Source: Candidatus Zhuqueibacterota bacterium (GTDB taxonomy: Bacteria > Zhuqueibacterota > Zhuqueibacteria > Oceanimicrobiales > Oceanimicrobiaceae). Taken from it: a stretch of 17,745 nucleotides of DNA. Location: the NCBI GenBank assembly GCA_011775825.1, contig JAABYK010000406.1, positions 1 through 17,745 of the forward strand, written 5' to 3'. Position 1 is the stretch's first letter. Each line of letters starts with the position of its first letter. The translations under genes and the position numbers were made by a program. The notes under the pieces were generated by a model, which saw only the letters and a program-made list of their open reading frames with translations, made no database searches and had not been told where the DNA came from. Positions 1-7,209 of this stretch are shown one piece after another.

Positions 1-134
1 TGTCCGACCGAAAACTCGCGCTTTACCCGTCATTCTGGTATCGTGTTGAGCCGGAATCTCCTGGTTTTAGGCACGGAGATTCCCCGATTAAAGCACTCCG
101 GAATGACCGCTTCAGGGCCATTTTCGGTCAGACA
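1..134. repeat. Nested palindromic (REP/MITE-like) intergenic element
   Basis: Three inverted repeats are nested around a common centre. The outer pair is TGTCCGACCGAAAA at 1-14 and TTTTCGGTCAGACA at 121-134, matching at 13 of 14 bases. The middle pair is GTCATTCTGG at 29-38 and CCGGAATGAC at 98-107, matching at 9 of 10. The inner pair is GGAATCTCC at 53-61 and GGAGATTCC at 75-83, a perfect match. The GTCATTC...GGAAT core resembles palindromic intergenic repeats common in bacterial genomes. The element ends 26 bp before the crotonase start. Its left limit may lie outside the window, so no target duplication can be judged. Confidence 0.6.
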
Positions 135-160
135 GTAGGTAGTTAATCTCGGAGGATAGA

Positions 161-943
161 ATGACCTACGAAAATCTTCTTTTTGAAACCAAAGACAAAA
201 TCGCTTACGTGACGGTCAATCGACCGAAGGTGTTGAATGCCTTGAATTGGCAAACCATGCATGAGCTTCAAGATGCGTTTTTGAACGTTCGAGATGATTC
301 AGAGGTGGGCGGCGTGATTCTAACCGGGGCGGGAGAGAAGTCATTTGTCGCTGGTGCGGACATCAAAGAGCTCGCAACCAAAGGTCCTGTGGACGCCAAA
401 GAATTCTCAATCGCCAGCCAGCAAATCCTGCATCTCATCGAACATTTTCCGAAACCGGTGATTGCCGCTGTGAACGGCTTTTGTCTTGGCGGTGGCTGTG
501 AACTGGCTTTGGCCTGTCATATGCGGGTCGCTTCAGAAAATGCCAAATTTGGTCAACCGGAGGTCAATCTGGGCATCATTCCCGGAAATGGCGGAACGCA
601 ACGGTTGCCGAGATTGGTTGGAAAAGGCCGGGCACTGGAATTGATCCTGACCGGGAATATGATCGACGCCCAAGAAGCTTATCGCATCGGTTTGGCAAAC
701 AAAGTGACGGCACCGAATGAACTGATTTCCACCGCTGAGGACCTCTTGAACACAATTTTTGGTAAAGGGCCCGTTGCCGTCAAATTGGGTCTCGAAGCGG
801 TCAATCACGGCATGGAACTAACTCTGGATGAAGGAGTCCAATTGGAAGCCAATTTGTTTGGCTTATGTTTTTCCACGGAGGATATGAAAGAAGGCACTCA
901 GGCGTTTATGGAGAAAAGAAAGCCCAACTTTCAGGGCAAATGA
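161..943 (+). CDS. Enoyl-CoA hydratase/isomerase family protein (crotonase)
   Basis: This 260-residue protein has the normal length of the crotonase family, which stabilises acyl-CoA enolates, most often hydrating a trans-2-enoyl-CoA to a 3-hydroxyacyl-CoA in the cytoplasm. The oxyanion-hole segment is FVAGADIKEL (about 62-71). Both catalytic glutamates of true hydratases are present: E114 in GGGCELALAC and E134 in FGQPEVNLG, 20 residues apart as in rat mitochondrial hydratase. PGNGGTQRLPRLVG follows. With both glutamates kept, hydratase activity is likely, but the acyl chain cannot be read from sequence. A Shine-Dalgarno GGAGG about 5 bases before ATG 161 supports the start. The next gene begins 21 bp downstream, so the two are probably one operon for acyl-CoA or branched-chain metabolism. 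Confidence 0.93.
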   Translation: MTYENLLFETKDKIAYVTVNRPKVLNALNWQTMHELQDAFLNVRDDSEVGGVILTGAGEKSFVAGADIKELATKGPVDAKEFSIASQQILHLIEHFPKPVIAAVNGFCLGGGCELALACHMRVASENAKFGQPEVNLGIIPGNGGTQRLPRLVGKGRALELILTGNMIDAQEAYRIGLANKVTAPNELISTAEDLLNTIFGKGPVAVKLGLEAVNHGMELTLDEGVQLEANLFGLCFSTEDMKEGTQAFMEKRKPNFQGK

Positions 944-964
944 GGTCAATTTTAGGGGAAAATC

Positions 965-2200
965 ATGCAGAACCCAAAAGAAAGCGATCTGATTTACGAC
1001 TGGAATACCCACAAAAAGGGGGGCTCATCTTTCAAATCAACGGTTGAGTTCGATGATGAAACCTTGCGCGACGGGTTGCAGGGCCCATCCGTGACGGACC
1101 CATCAATAGAGGACAAAATTGAGATTTTGCATCTCATGGATTCCCTCGGTATCCACACCGCGGCCTTGGGACTGCCTGGCGCCGGTCCGCGTGCGCAAGC
1201 CGACGTCATGCGGCTGGCTCAGGAGATCGCCGATCATAATTTGAACATCAAGGCCAATTGCGCGGCTCGAACGGTCGAGGCGGATATCATCCCCATTATT
1301 GAAATCTCCGACGAAGTTGGTATTCCCATCGAGGCCTGCACGTTTATCGGTTCCAGCCCCATCCGCCAATACGCTGAAGGTTGGGACATTGACTTTTTGT
1401 TACGGCAAACCGAAAATGCGGTTGAATTTGCCGTAAAGCGCGGTTTGCCCGTTATGTACGTCACGGAAGATACCGTACGGGCCCACCCGGATGATATTCG
1501 CAAGCTGTACACCACAGCCATCAATTTCGGTGCGCAACGTGTTTGTGTTTGTGATACGGTTGGCCATATCATACCGGCCGGTGTGAAAAATCTGGTTTCG
1601 TACGTGCGCGAAGTGGTTGAATCAACCGGTGAAGATGTGGGAATTGACTGGCATGGCCACCGCGATCGTGGCTTTGATGTTGCCAACACTTTCGCAGCCA
1701 TCGAAGCCGGAGCCACGCGTGTTCATGGCTGTGCGTTAGGCGTGGGAGAACGTGTGGGCAACACACCGATGGATTTGATTTTAGCGAATTGTAAGCTGTT
1801 GGGCTGGATAGACCATGATTTGTCCGATTTGAAAGTTTATTGCCAAAAAGTATCCGAGACGTGCAATTTCCCCATTCCTAAGAACTACCCGATCATCGGA
1901 GAAGATGCCTATCGAACGGGCACGGGTGTGCACGCCGCTGCAATCATCAAAGCGGAAAGAAAAGGCGCGAAATGGCTGGCGGATCGTGTCTATTCCGGGG
2001 TACCGGCAGAGTGGTTTGGCGGTGAACAGAAAATTGAAATCGGACCGATGAGCGGGGAGTCTAACATTGTCTATTGGTTAAAGAAAAGAAACTTGGAGCC
2101 GAAAAAAGAGTGGGTTACCGCTATTTTCAACAAAGCTAAATCCTCCCACCGGCTTCTAAAGGATGAGGAAATCTACGAAATCATTAACTCTGTAAGTTAA
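965..2200 (+). CDS. DRE-TIM metallolyase family protein (isopropylmalate/homocitrate synthase-like)
   Basis: This 411-residue protein belongs to the HMG-CoA lyase/2-isopropylmalate synthase superfamily, TIM barrels that use a divalent metal to form or break a C-C bond at an acyl-CoA or 2-oxo acid. The signature DETLRDGLQ is at about 31-39 (R35, D36). The metal-binding HxH is H230-G-H232 in DWHGHRDRGF, and GVGERVGNTP supplies the conserved Asn loop. The C-terminal segment around IGPMSGESNIVYWL is like that of synthases, but at this length there is no room for the full LeuA leucine-feedback domain (about 500 residues in standard LeuA). It could therefore be a citramalate, homocitrate or related synthase, or a lyase. 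It follows the crotonase by 21 bp and is probably co-transcribed. Start ATG 965 has only a weak purine-rich site (AGGGGAAA) upstream. The exact substrate is unknown. Confidence 0.85.
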   Translation: MQNPKESDLIYDWNTHKKGGSSFKSTVEFDDETLRDGLQGPSVTDPSIEDKIEILHLMDSLGIHTAALGLPGAGPRAQADVMRLAQEIADHNLNIKANCAARTVEADIIPIIEISDEVGIPIEACTFIGSSPIRQYAEGWDIDFLLRQTENAVEFAVKRGLPVMYVTEDTVRAHPDDIRKLYTTAINFGAQRVCVCDTVGHIIPAGVKNLVSYVREVVESTGEDVGIDWHGHRDRGFDVANTFAAIEAGATRVHGCALGVGERVGNTPMDLILANCKLLGWIDHDLSDLKVYCQKVSETCNFPIPKNYPIIGEDAYRTGTGVHAAAIIKAERKGAKWLADRVYSGVPAEWFGGEQKIEIGPMSGESNIVYWLKKRNLEPKKEWVTAIFNKAKSSHRLLKDEEIYEIINSVS

Positions 2201-2294
2201 AATGCTGTCTTCACGCTAAACATATCCTCGCGAGAGAGACGCCATCGCAAAGACCGCAGCAGTAAACCCACCTCTCCTTATTTCCCGTTCAAGT

Positions 2295-2675
2295 TTGCGT
2301 GGTTCCAGAACTCATTATCGCCGTGAGGAAGATCGAGCGAAATACCCGTATGTCGATAGATACAGTTTTCGTTCGATTGTCACCATTGTCCTTGTGATCA
2401 TTTTGTCAATTACAGATGCCGTTTCCACCTTGAATTTGGTGAGCAGAGGCGCACAGGAAATAAATCCGGTCATGGACTTCTTCTTAAGTTTCGGACCTTT
2501 CCCATTTATTGTGGCAAAACATATTCTAACAGGTACTTGCTTAATTTGGTTCTTGATCCAAAAGAACTACGGCATCCTTGGGGGCCTCATTAAAGTGAAA
2601 CATCTATTGCTGGCTGTCTTGGTGTTATACGTAGGATTGATTGTCTACGAACTCGTCCTTCTGACGATAAGTTGA
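2295..2675 (+). CDS. Small integral membrane protein, DUF5658-like
   Basis: This is a small protein of up to 126 residues with about three transmembrane segments: near 28-48 (IVTIVLVIILSITDAVSTLN), 68-88 and 103-124. The first helix carries the pattern TDAVSTLNLVSRGAQEINPVM, typical of DUF5658-type proteins in which an Asp-containing helix precedes a G..E.NP motif. Their function is not known. The N-terminal 25 residues are hydrophilic and rich in Arg. The listed start is TTG at 2295, the first possible start after the stop at 2217; no Shine-Dalgarno site precedes it and no ATG or GTG occurs before the first helix, so the start is uncertain. It converges with the STAS gene, with only 11 bp between the stop codons. 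Confidence 0.6.
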   Translation: MRGSRTHYRREEDRAKYPYVDRYSFRSIVTIVLVIILSITDAVSTLNLVSRGAQEINPVMDFFLSFGPFPFIVAKHILTGTCLIWFLIQKNYGILGGLIKVKHLLLAVLVLYVGLIVYELVLLTIS

Positions 2676-2686
2676 GGAGAACAAAA

Positions 2687-3064
2687 TTACTGTGGCATAG
2701 GAGGGACATCCGCCTCAAAATCTTCGACCGCTTCTTCTAAAGTCTCATAACTTTTTATAAACCAAAAAAACTCCAGAACCTCAAAGACCTGAAAGACATC
2801 GGGTTTCATCCTGGCTAACTTGAGATCGCCGTCGTTGTCTCTAATTTCTTTGATTTTGCTCAGAAATATACTCCACCCCCGACTGCTTATGTAATCCACA
2901 TTCGCGAGATCGATAAGGATATTGTACTTGCCTTCATTTGTCAATGACTCGATGATCTTTTCCAATTCATCGGATGTGGTAAAATCGATATACCCCCCGA
3001 CCTTTATCACGACAATGTTCTTTTTGCTTCGGGACTTCTTTCTCGTGGTTTTGGCTTTGCCCAT
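2687..3064 (-). CDS. STAS-domain protein (anti-sigma-factor antagonist-like)
   Basis: This 125-residue protein has a single STAS domain over residues 16-112, the fold of SpoIIAA/RsbV. Those proteins bind an anti-sigma kinase and are switched by Ser/Thr phosphorylation. The core is VIKVGGYIDFTTSDEL, then ILIDLANVDYISSRGWS (49-65), with S60-S61 at the phosphorylation loop. Relative to the usual S-[SA]-G pattern, an Arg (R62) sits just before the Gly. The first 15 residues are very basic (KAKTTRKKSRSKK) and the tail is acidic then proline-rich. No anti-sigma factor, phosphatase or sigma gene is beside it, so its partner must be elsewhere. ATG 3064 is the only good start, but AAGGAG lies unusually far upstream (about 16 bases). 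It could instead act in a multi-component signalling or lipid-transport STAS role. Confidence 0.85.
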   Translation of the reverse strand: MGKAKTTRKKSRSKKNIVVIKVGGYIDFTTSDELEKIIESLTNEGKYNILIDLANVDYISSRGWSIFLSKIKEIRDNDGDLKLARMKPDVFQVFEVLEFFWFIKSYETLEEAVEDFEADVPPMPQ

Positions 3065-3110
3065 CTTTGGGTCTCTGTTTCTCCTTAATCCTTCAATAAA
3101 TTTGGGGATA

Positions 3111-3139
3111 AAAGTATTGCATTAATTCTTAAAAATCAA
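3111..3139 (-). promoter_or_regulatory. Possible promoter of the STAS gene
   Basis: On the minus strand TTGATT (3139-3134) and TACTTT (3116-3111) are separated by 17 bases. The -35 is good and the -10 is poor (3 of 6), so this is a weak sigma-70-type candidate about 47 bp before the STAS start. Confidence 0.3.
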
Positions 3140-3217
3140 GTCATTTTCGAAATTTTGAGATTTTAATAATTCACTTGACTTTTTTGTCACATATTTTAAG
3201 TTGCAAATCAAAATTAT

Positions 3218-3408
3218 AATGGATGTATTCGCTACCAGACACTTTTCAAAACAGAGAAACCAAAGATTTTTGGGGACACAGATTTTCACTGATCGGGCTG
3301 ATTATTCTGATTTTTAGTTGATTTGAGTGAGTAAAACAATCCAAATTCTGTGTCAACTGCGTCAATCTGTGTCCAAAACAAAAAAGTGTCCGGTAACAAA
3401 TGGATGTA
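3218..3408. mobile_element. MITE-like element with inverted termini and a 10-bp flanking direct repeat
   Basis: AATGGATGTA occurs at 3218-3227 and again at 3399-3408. Just inside are inverted termini GCTACCAGACACTTTT (3231-3246) and AAAAGTGTCCGGTAAC (3382-3397), matching at 14 of 16 bases. Inside these is a second inverted pair around GGGGACACAGATT (3272-3284) and AATCTGTGTCC (3364-3374), followed by several short repeats of the form CTGTGTC/CTGCGTC. There is no transposase reading frame. Direct repeats flanking inverted termini are the expected footprint of a transposed non-autonomous element with a 9-10 bp target duplication. It lies between the likely promoter region and the lipoprotein gene. 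Confidence 0.6.
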
Positions 3409-3453
3409 ATGGAATTTTCGGCTAGATTTTTTGGGTCGAATTAGGAGTTGTGC

Positions 3454-4302
3454 ATGATCAAAAGACTTTCTTTCCGCTGTTTTTTATTTGCCATAATCAC
3501 GGTAGGTTGTGTTTCGCTTCGATGTGAGTTAGACAGTGGATTGGAATTCCAGGATTCCGGCGAGTCCATTCGTCACGGCATAAAAGGACATATTGAGTTT
3601 CGGGGCGCCTGGCCCGAAAACATCTCAGAGGCCAGGTTGGTTGCATCTGCCAGTTTTCCGCCGGATCCTTCCGAACCTTTAGCAACTTTCATTTTCAGTG
3701 ATCCTATTCGGATAGGCACGAAATCATTAGATTACGGTCTGTCTTTGCAGCCGGACACGTATGAGATTGTTGCCGTAATCTTTCGCGAAAGCAATCAGCC
3801 TTGGGATATTTCAAATATTCTGGCCGTGCATGCCCCGCTCGATCCATGTACCATCATTCCCGACCTGAATGAAGCAGTCGTGGTGGAAAACGATACCAGC
3901 ATTGTGGAAAACGTGAATCTGTCTGTGGACTTAACAAAGGGAAGCCTGAGTGGAAACGTCGAATTTGTGGGCGAGTGGTCGCCGGACATTCAGTTCGTGG
4001 GCGTGATCGTCATCGAAAATCCCATCAATTTTTTTAATTTTATACCCTGTGGTATTGCAGTTTTGCCACTAAACGTGGGAGAAGCAAATTATCAAGTCTT
4101 TGTGCCTGCCGGTGACTATGTGCTGTTGGTTGTGGCGGGAAGCAGTCTGTCCGCTATAGCCGATGTTTCTGATATCAGCATCATTGGGAATTATTTTGAG
4201 CCAGGAAACAACTCGAGGTTGGGAGTCATCCATGTGGAAAACAATCAAAATACCCCGAATATTGATGTTGTTGCGGACCTCGATAAATTTCAAGCGAATT
4301 GA
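3454..4302 (+). CDS. Putative lipoprotein with two tandem repeat domains, partner of the TonB receptor
   Basis: This protein of 282 residues has no family name I can assign. The N-terminus (MIKRLSFRCFLFAIITVGC) is a basic then hydrophobic signal with a weak lipobox ending at C19, so it is probably exported and perhaps lipidated. The rest is an internal duplication of about 120 residues per unit. GHIEFRGAWPENI (45-57) matches GNVEFVGEWSPDI (167-179); YGLSLQPDTYEIVAVIF matches YQVFVPAGDYVLLVVAG; and each unit ends with a VEN...VDL/VADL strand. The pattern suggests two beta-sandwich domains. ATG 3454 is preferred because AGGAG lies 6 bases before it; an in-frame TTG at 3448 falls beside that site. 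The TonB receptor gene starts 61 bp downstream, which suggests an operon and a role as a surface or periplasmic partner in uptake. The ligand is unknown. Confidence 0.8.
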   Translation: MIKRLSFRCFLFAIITVGCVSLRCELDSGLEFQDSGESIRHGIKGHIEFRGAWPENISEARLVASASFPPDPSEPLATFIFSDPIRIGTKSLDYGLSLQPDTYEIVAVIFRESNQPWDISNILAVHAPLDPCTIIPDLNEAVVVENDTSIVENVNLSVDLTKGSLSGNVEFVGEWSPDIQFVGVIVIENPINFFNFIPCGIAVLPLNVGEANYQVFVPAGDYVLLVVAGSSLSAIADVSDISIIGNYFEPGNNSRLGVIHVENNQNTPNIDVVADLDKFQAN

Positions 4303-4363
4303 ACGAACGCGATAGAACCGTCGGGTCCATTATTTACCGAGTGGATTCTGAGAAGGGAGGGTT

Positions 4364-6610
4364 ATGCGATTCCAAAGAATGACCGGACTGAATGCAGACA
4401 GGTTGAGTCACCTGGTAGCTCGACAAGGGTTGTTCACCGGGCTGCCGTTTCTTCTGTTAATCAGCCAACTTTGCCTGCCTTATTCTTTTTGTGAAGTGTC
4501 ACAAACGGGAACCATTTCCGGTACGGTCATCGATGCTAAAACAGGCGAACCGTTGCCCGGCGTGAATGTCCTCATTAAAGATACAGTTCTCGGCTCAAGT
4601 ACAAACATGGCCGGTGAGTTCCGAATTACGAACCTCCGACCGGGCGAGTACACAGTCGTCGCCAGTATGATTGGTTACAGAATCAAAGAGCGTGAAAACG
4701 TCAGGGTTTCTCCGGATGTGCCGGTCATCCTGCAGTTCGAGTTGAAGGAGTCTTATGTTGAAATGTCACCGGTTGTGGTGACCGCAAGCAGAAAAAGCAA
4801 AAGTCTTGCTGAGACGCCCAACAGCGTGAGTGTCGTGTCTTCCACAGACATTCGGAAACGGCACAGTTTTGATGTCAGAGACGCATTAAAGTATGCCCCG
4901 GGCGTGAGTTTCATCGGGAACCAGGTCAACATTCGGGGCACGACCGGATTTAGTAGAGGCGCCGGTAGCCGTGTCTTGCTTTTAACAGATGGAGTGCCGA
5001 CCATGCCCGGTGATAGCGGCGACATCAAATGGGATGTCGTGCCTTATATGGCCGTTGAAAAAGTCGAAGTCGTTAAGGGGGCGGCGTCAGCACTGTACGG
5101 CTCCTCCGCCATCGGTGGTGTGCTCAATATTATCACCAAGGATCCGTCCAGCGATCCCAAACTTTCGGTTCGAACGTCCGGTGGGATTTACGATATCTCT
5201 TCATTGGAAAACGTGAGCCCACACGATGATAATCTGTTTACGGATCAGCAGGATGTTTTTTTCTCCAATACCATCGGCGACCTTGGGTTTGTCGTATCAG
5301 CAGGCAGAAGGCATTCCAGAGGATACAGAGAGAACGGACAGTTTTTGAGATGGAATGTTTTCGGCAAGACGAATTACAAATTCAGCACCAGTGTGAATTT
5401 AACGCTCACGGGCAGCTACGCTTCTGACGATCATGGCGAAGCCCTTCTGTGGCAACAATATTTGGGTGAGCCACCACAACCGTTGCGTGTCCCGGTTGGC
5501 GAAGAGAAGAACACGATTCTTTCCACGAAACTCTTTCTAAATACGACATTCAGTCAGCTTTTGCATCAAAATTTCGCTCATAAAATCCGAGCCTCCTTTT
5601 ATCGGAATCGTTTTGACAACGACTTTGTCGACAATCAGGATTTTTCCTTGTCAAAGAGATATCGGGGAGAATACCAGGCCGATGTGGAGCCAAGCGTTCA
5701 TCATTCGATCACGTTTGGAGTTGACGGCACTTATGATGAGGTTGCAGGCAGTTTTTTTGGCACAAGAGATGCCTACATTTTGGCGACCTACCTTCAAGAT
5801 GAATTCAAGATAAGCGATCGCTTCACGCTTTCGGGTGGTGTGCGATTTGACTACAGCAACGTGGATTCCGGTCGCACCGAAAGTCAGGTCAGTCCAAAGT
5901 TTGGGTTGATATATCGTTTAGGTGAAACCACCACGCTGAAGGCGTCGGTCGGGAAAGGATTTCGGGCGCCATCCATTGCTGAGCTTTTTACGAGCACCTC
6001 GGCCTCCGGATTCCAGGTCATCCCCAATCCCGACATCAAGGCTGAAAGTTCGTGGTCCGCAGAAGTTGGTTTGAATACCATCATAAAGAATCACGTGTTA
6101 TTAAATATCGCTGTGTACCAGGAGCGATACTTTGACTTCATCAATCCGCAATTCGAGTTTGAGGACAACCGGCCGGTCATCAGATTTCGAAATGTACAGG
6201 ATGCGCGAATTCGCGGGATTGAGATAAACGTGACCACAAGCTGGTTTAATAGTGCGCTCAATACCGTTGTCAGTTACATTTACGTCGATCCCAGAGATTT
6301 GGACACGGATGCACTCCTGACTTATCGACCTCAGCACCTCTTGACGGCCTCACTCACATGGAGACCGGATATATTTGAATTCGGCGTAGATTTCCGGTTT
6401 GCCAGTCGGTTAAAAGAGGAACAAGTGGAAGTTTTCCCTGAGGACCCGCGAGTCGCTACTAAGGTCTTCGACGCTCGCGCGGGTGTGGCCTTGAGGAACT
6501 TTACAGTCATGTTGAATGTGGAGAATTTAACACAATACAGATACACGCAAGTGGAGCGAAATCTCGAACCTCTCAGACAATTTTCTTTGACAGTGCAGAG
6601 AGATTTTTGA
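4364..6610 (+). CDS. TonB-dependent outer-membrane receptor with carboxypeptidase-regulatory-like domain
   Basis: This 748-residue protein is a ligand-gated outer-membrane beta-barrel driven by TonB. In order: a long signal sequence (hydrophobic core about 23-42), a CarboxypepD_reg-like domain (about 49-127, GTVIDAKTGEPLPGVNV and GEFRITNLRPGEYTV), a plug domain (about 137-258, with LLLTDGVPTMPGDSGD and VEVVKGAASALYGSSAIGG), then a barrel to the C-terminus. The last residue is Phe, as is usual for outer-membrane barrels, and FRAPSIAELF and NVENLTQYRY are typical late-barrel motifs. The carboxypeptidase-like extension is common in FCB-group receptors. AGGGAGG just before ATG 4364 supports the start, although M6 would give a more usual signal length. 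The plug resembles siderophore/cobalamin-type receptors more than SusC glycan receptors, and no SusD is adjacent; the substrate is unknown. Confidence 0.93.
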   Translation: MRFQRMTGLNADRLSHLVARQGLFTGLPFLLLISQLCLPYSFCEVSQTGTISGTVIDAKTGEPLPGVNVLIKDTVLGSSTNMAGEFRITNLRPGEYTVVASMIGYRIKERENVRVSPDVPVILQFELKESYVEMSPVVVTASRKSKSLAETPNSVSVVSSTDIRKRHSFDVRDALKYAPGVSFIGNQVNIRGTTGFSRGAGSRVLLLTDGVPTMPGDSGDIKWDVVPYMAVEKVEVVKGAASALYGSSAIGGVLNIITKDPSSDPKLSVRTSGGIYDISSLENVSPHDDNLFTDQQDVFFSNTIGDLGFVVSAGRRHSRGYRENGQFLRWNVFGKTNYKFSTSVNLTLTGSYASDDHGEALLWQQYLGEPPQPLRVPVGEEKNTILSTKLFLNTTFSQLLHQNFAHKIRASFYRNRFDNDFVDNQDFSLSKRYRGEYQADVEPSVHHSITFGVDGTYDEVAGSFFGTRDAYILATYLQDEFKISDRFTLSGGVRFDYSNVDSGRTESQVSPKFGLIYRLGETTTLKASVGKGFRAPSIAELFTSTSASGFQVIPNPDIKAESSWSAEVGLNTIIKNHVLLNIAVYQERYFDFINPQFEFEDNRPVIRFRNVQDARIRGIEINVTTSWFNSALNTVVSYIYVDPRDLDTDALLTYRPQHLLTASLTWRPDIFEFGVDFRFASRLKEEQVEVFPEDPRVATKVFDARAGVALRNFTVMLNVENLTQYRYTQVERNLEPLRQFSLTVQRDF

Positions 6611-6620
6611 ACTGTACGGG

Positions 6621-6649
6621 TTGAAAGTTTGAAAATAAAGTCATAATAT
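6621..6649 (+). promoter_or_regulatory. Sigma-70-like promoter of the DUF4160/DUF2442 pair
   Basis: TTGAAA at 6621-6626 and TAATAT at 6644-6649 are separated by exactly 17 bases. Transcription would start near 6656, only a few bases before ATG 6662, giving an almost leaderless mRNA. It sits directly after the receptor stop codon. Confidence 0.5.
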
Positions 6650-6661
6650 AAAAGAGAAATT

Positions 6662-6902
6662 ATGCCCACTGTTCTGCGCATCGGACGTTTTCGCTTTTTT
6701 TTCTTTAGTAACGAAGGTCAGGAACCATCTCACATTCATGTGAAAGTCAGGGGGAGACGAGGCGAAGTTCTGGCTGGAGCCAATTGCATTAGCAGCCAAT
6801 TATGGTTTTAAAGGACACGAATTAACAGAAATTAAAGGTATTATTCAAGAGCATGAGACAATTCTAAGAGAGGCTTGGTATGAGTACCATGGTAAAAACT
6901 AA
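6662..6902 (+). pseudogene. DUF4160 family protein, disrupted by a single-base frameshift
   Basis: The reading frame from ATG 6662 gives MPTVLRIGRFRFFFFSNEGQ then EPSHIHVKVRG, the conserved start of DUF4160 proteins (about 80 residues), but then runs out of the family and stops near 6812. The rest of the family sequence (DEAKFWLEPIALAANYGF, ending in EAWYEYHGKN) continues in the next frame to a stop at 6900-6902. Removing one G from the G5 tract at 6750-6754 restores one continuous DUF4160 protein. DUF4160 genes often precede DUF2442 genes and the pair has been regarded as toxin-antitoxin-like; that is from memory of the families, not shown here. The gene overlaps the next by 23 bases. Possible explanations are a real recent mutation, slippage-dependent expression, or a sequencing error in the homopolymer. 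Confidence 0.8.
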
Positions 6903-7167
6903 GTCTAAGTTCCGGAGAGCATTTGTACCTACAACAGCTCTCGCAAAATCAGTCGAGTTCGATCAGGATATGATGCATGTATCACTCACTGATGGGCGGA
7001 TTATCAGCGTGCCGATTTTGTGGTTTCCATTACTGCATGACGCCACTCCCAAAGAAAGAAAGAAATATGAAATCGGAGGTGGTGGGATCAGTCTGCACTG
7101 GCCTGAATTAGATGAAGATATTTCAGTCGCGAATTTAATGGCTGGCGTTGATTGGCAATCCACTTAA
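6880..7167 (+). CDS. DUF2442 domain-containing protein
   Basis: This 95-residue protein shows the typical DUF2442 pattern: SVEFDQDMMHVSLTDGR, then VPILWFPLLHDATPKER, then GGGGISLHWPELDEDISVAN. Members are small DNA- or partner-binding proteins, commonly encoded just after DUF4160 and proposed to act as the antitoxin-like half of that pair. AGAGAGG lies about 6 bases before ATG 6880; a second in-frame ATG at 6889 is an alternative. The gene begins inside the end of the disrupted DUF4160 gene, so translation of the two was probably coupled. This gene appears intact while its partner is broken, which fits decay of the potentially harmful or redundant member. Confidence 0.85.
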   Translation: MSTMVKTKSKFRRAFVPTTALAKSVEFDQDMMHVSLTDGRIISVPILWFPLLHDATPKERKKYEIGGGGISLHWPELDEDISVANLMAGVDWQST

Positions 7168-7209
7168 TTGCCACCGATTTTACTTGCCTCATTTATATTT
7201 TGACTCGTC

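Larger units (their letters stand above)
3065..3447. other. 383-bp AT-rich intergenic region with divergent promoters and an inserted element
   Basis: This region separates the minus-strand STAS gene from the plus-strand lipoprotein gene, so it must carry promoters for both. It holds a possible minus-strand promoter (3111-3139), a perfect plus-strand -10 hexamer TATAAT at 3215-3220 without a well-placed -35, and a 170-190 bp MITE-like element (3218-3408). No additional coding sequence was seen. Confidence 0.6.

Noticed and set aside
1234..1716. 160-codon minus-strand reading frame inside the metallolyase gene
   Set aside because: It is antisense to a well-conserved catalytic gene and shows no recognisable domain or ribosome site.
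3361..3376. CRISPR-like short repeats (CTGTGTC units)
   Set aside because: The units are short, irregular and without spacers of constant length; they belong to the palindromic element.
6745..6760. Programmed frameshift site in the DUF4160 gene
   Set aside because: The shift needed is +1, and no slippery codon with a stop or stimulatory structure is evident; a mutation or sequencing error is simpler, though slippage is not excluded.
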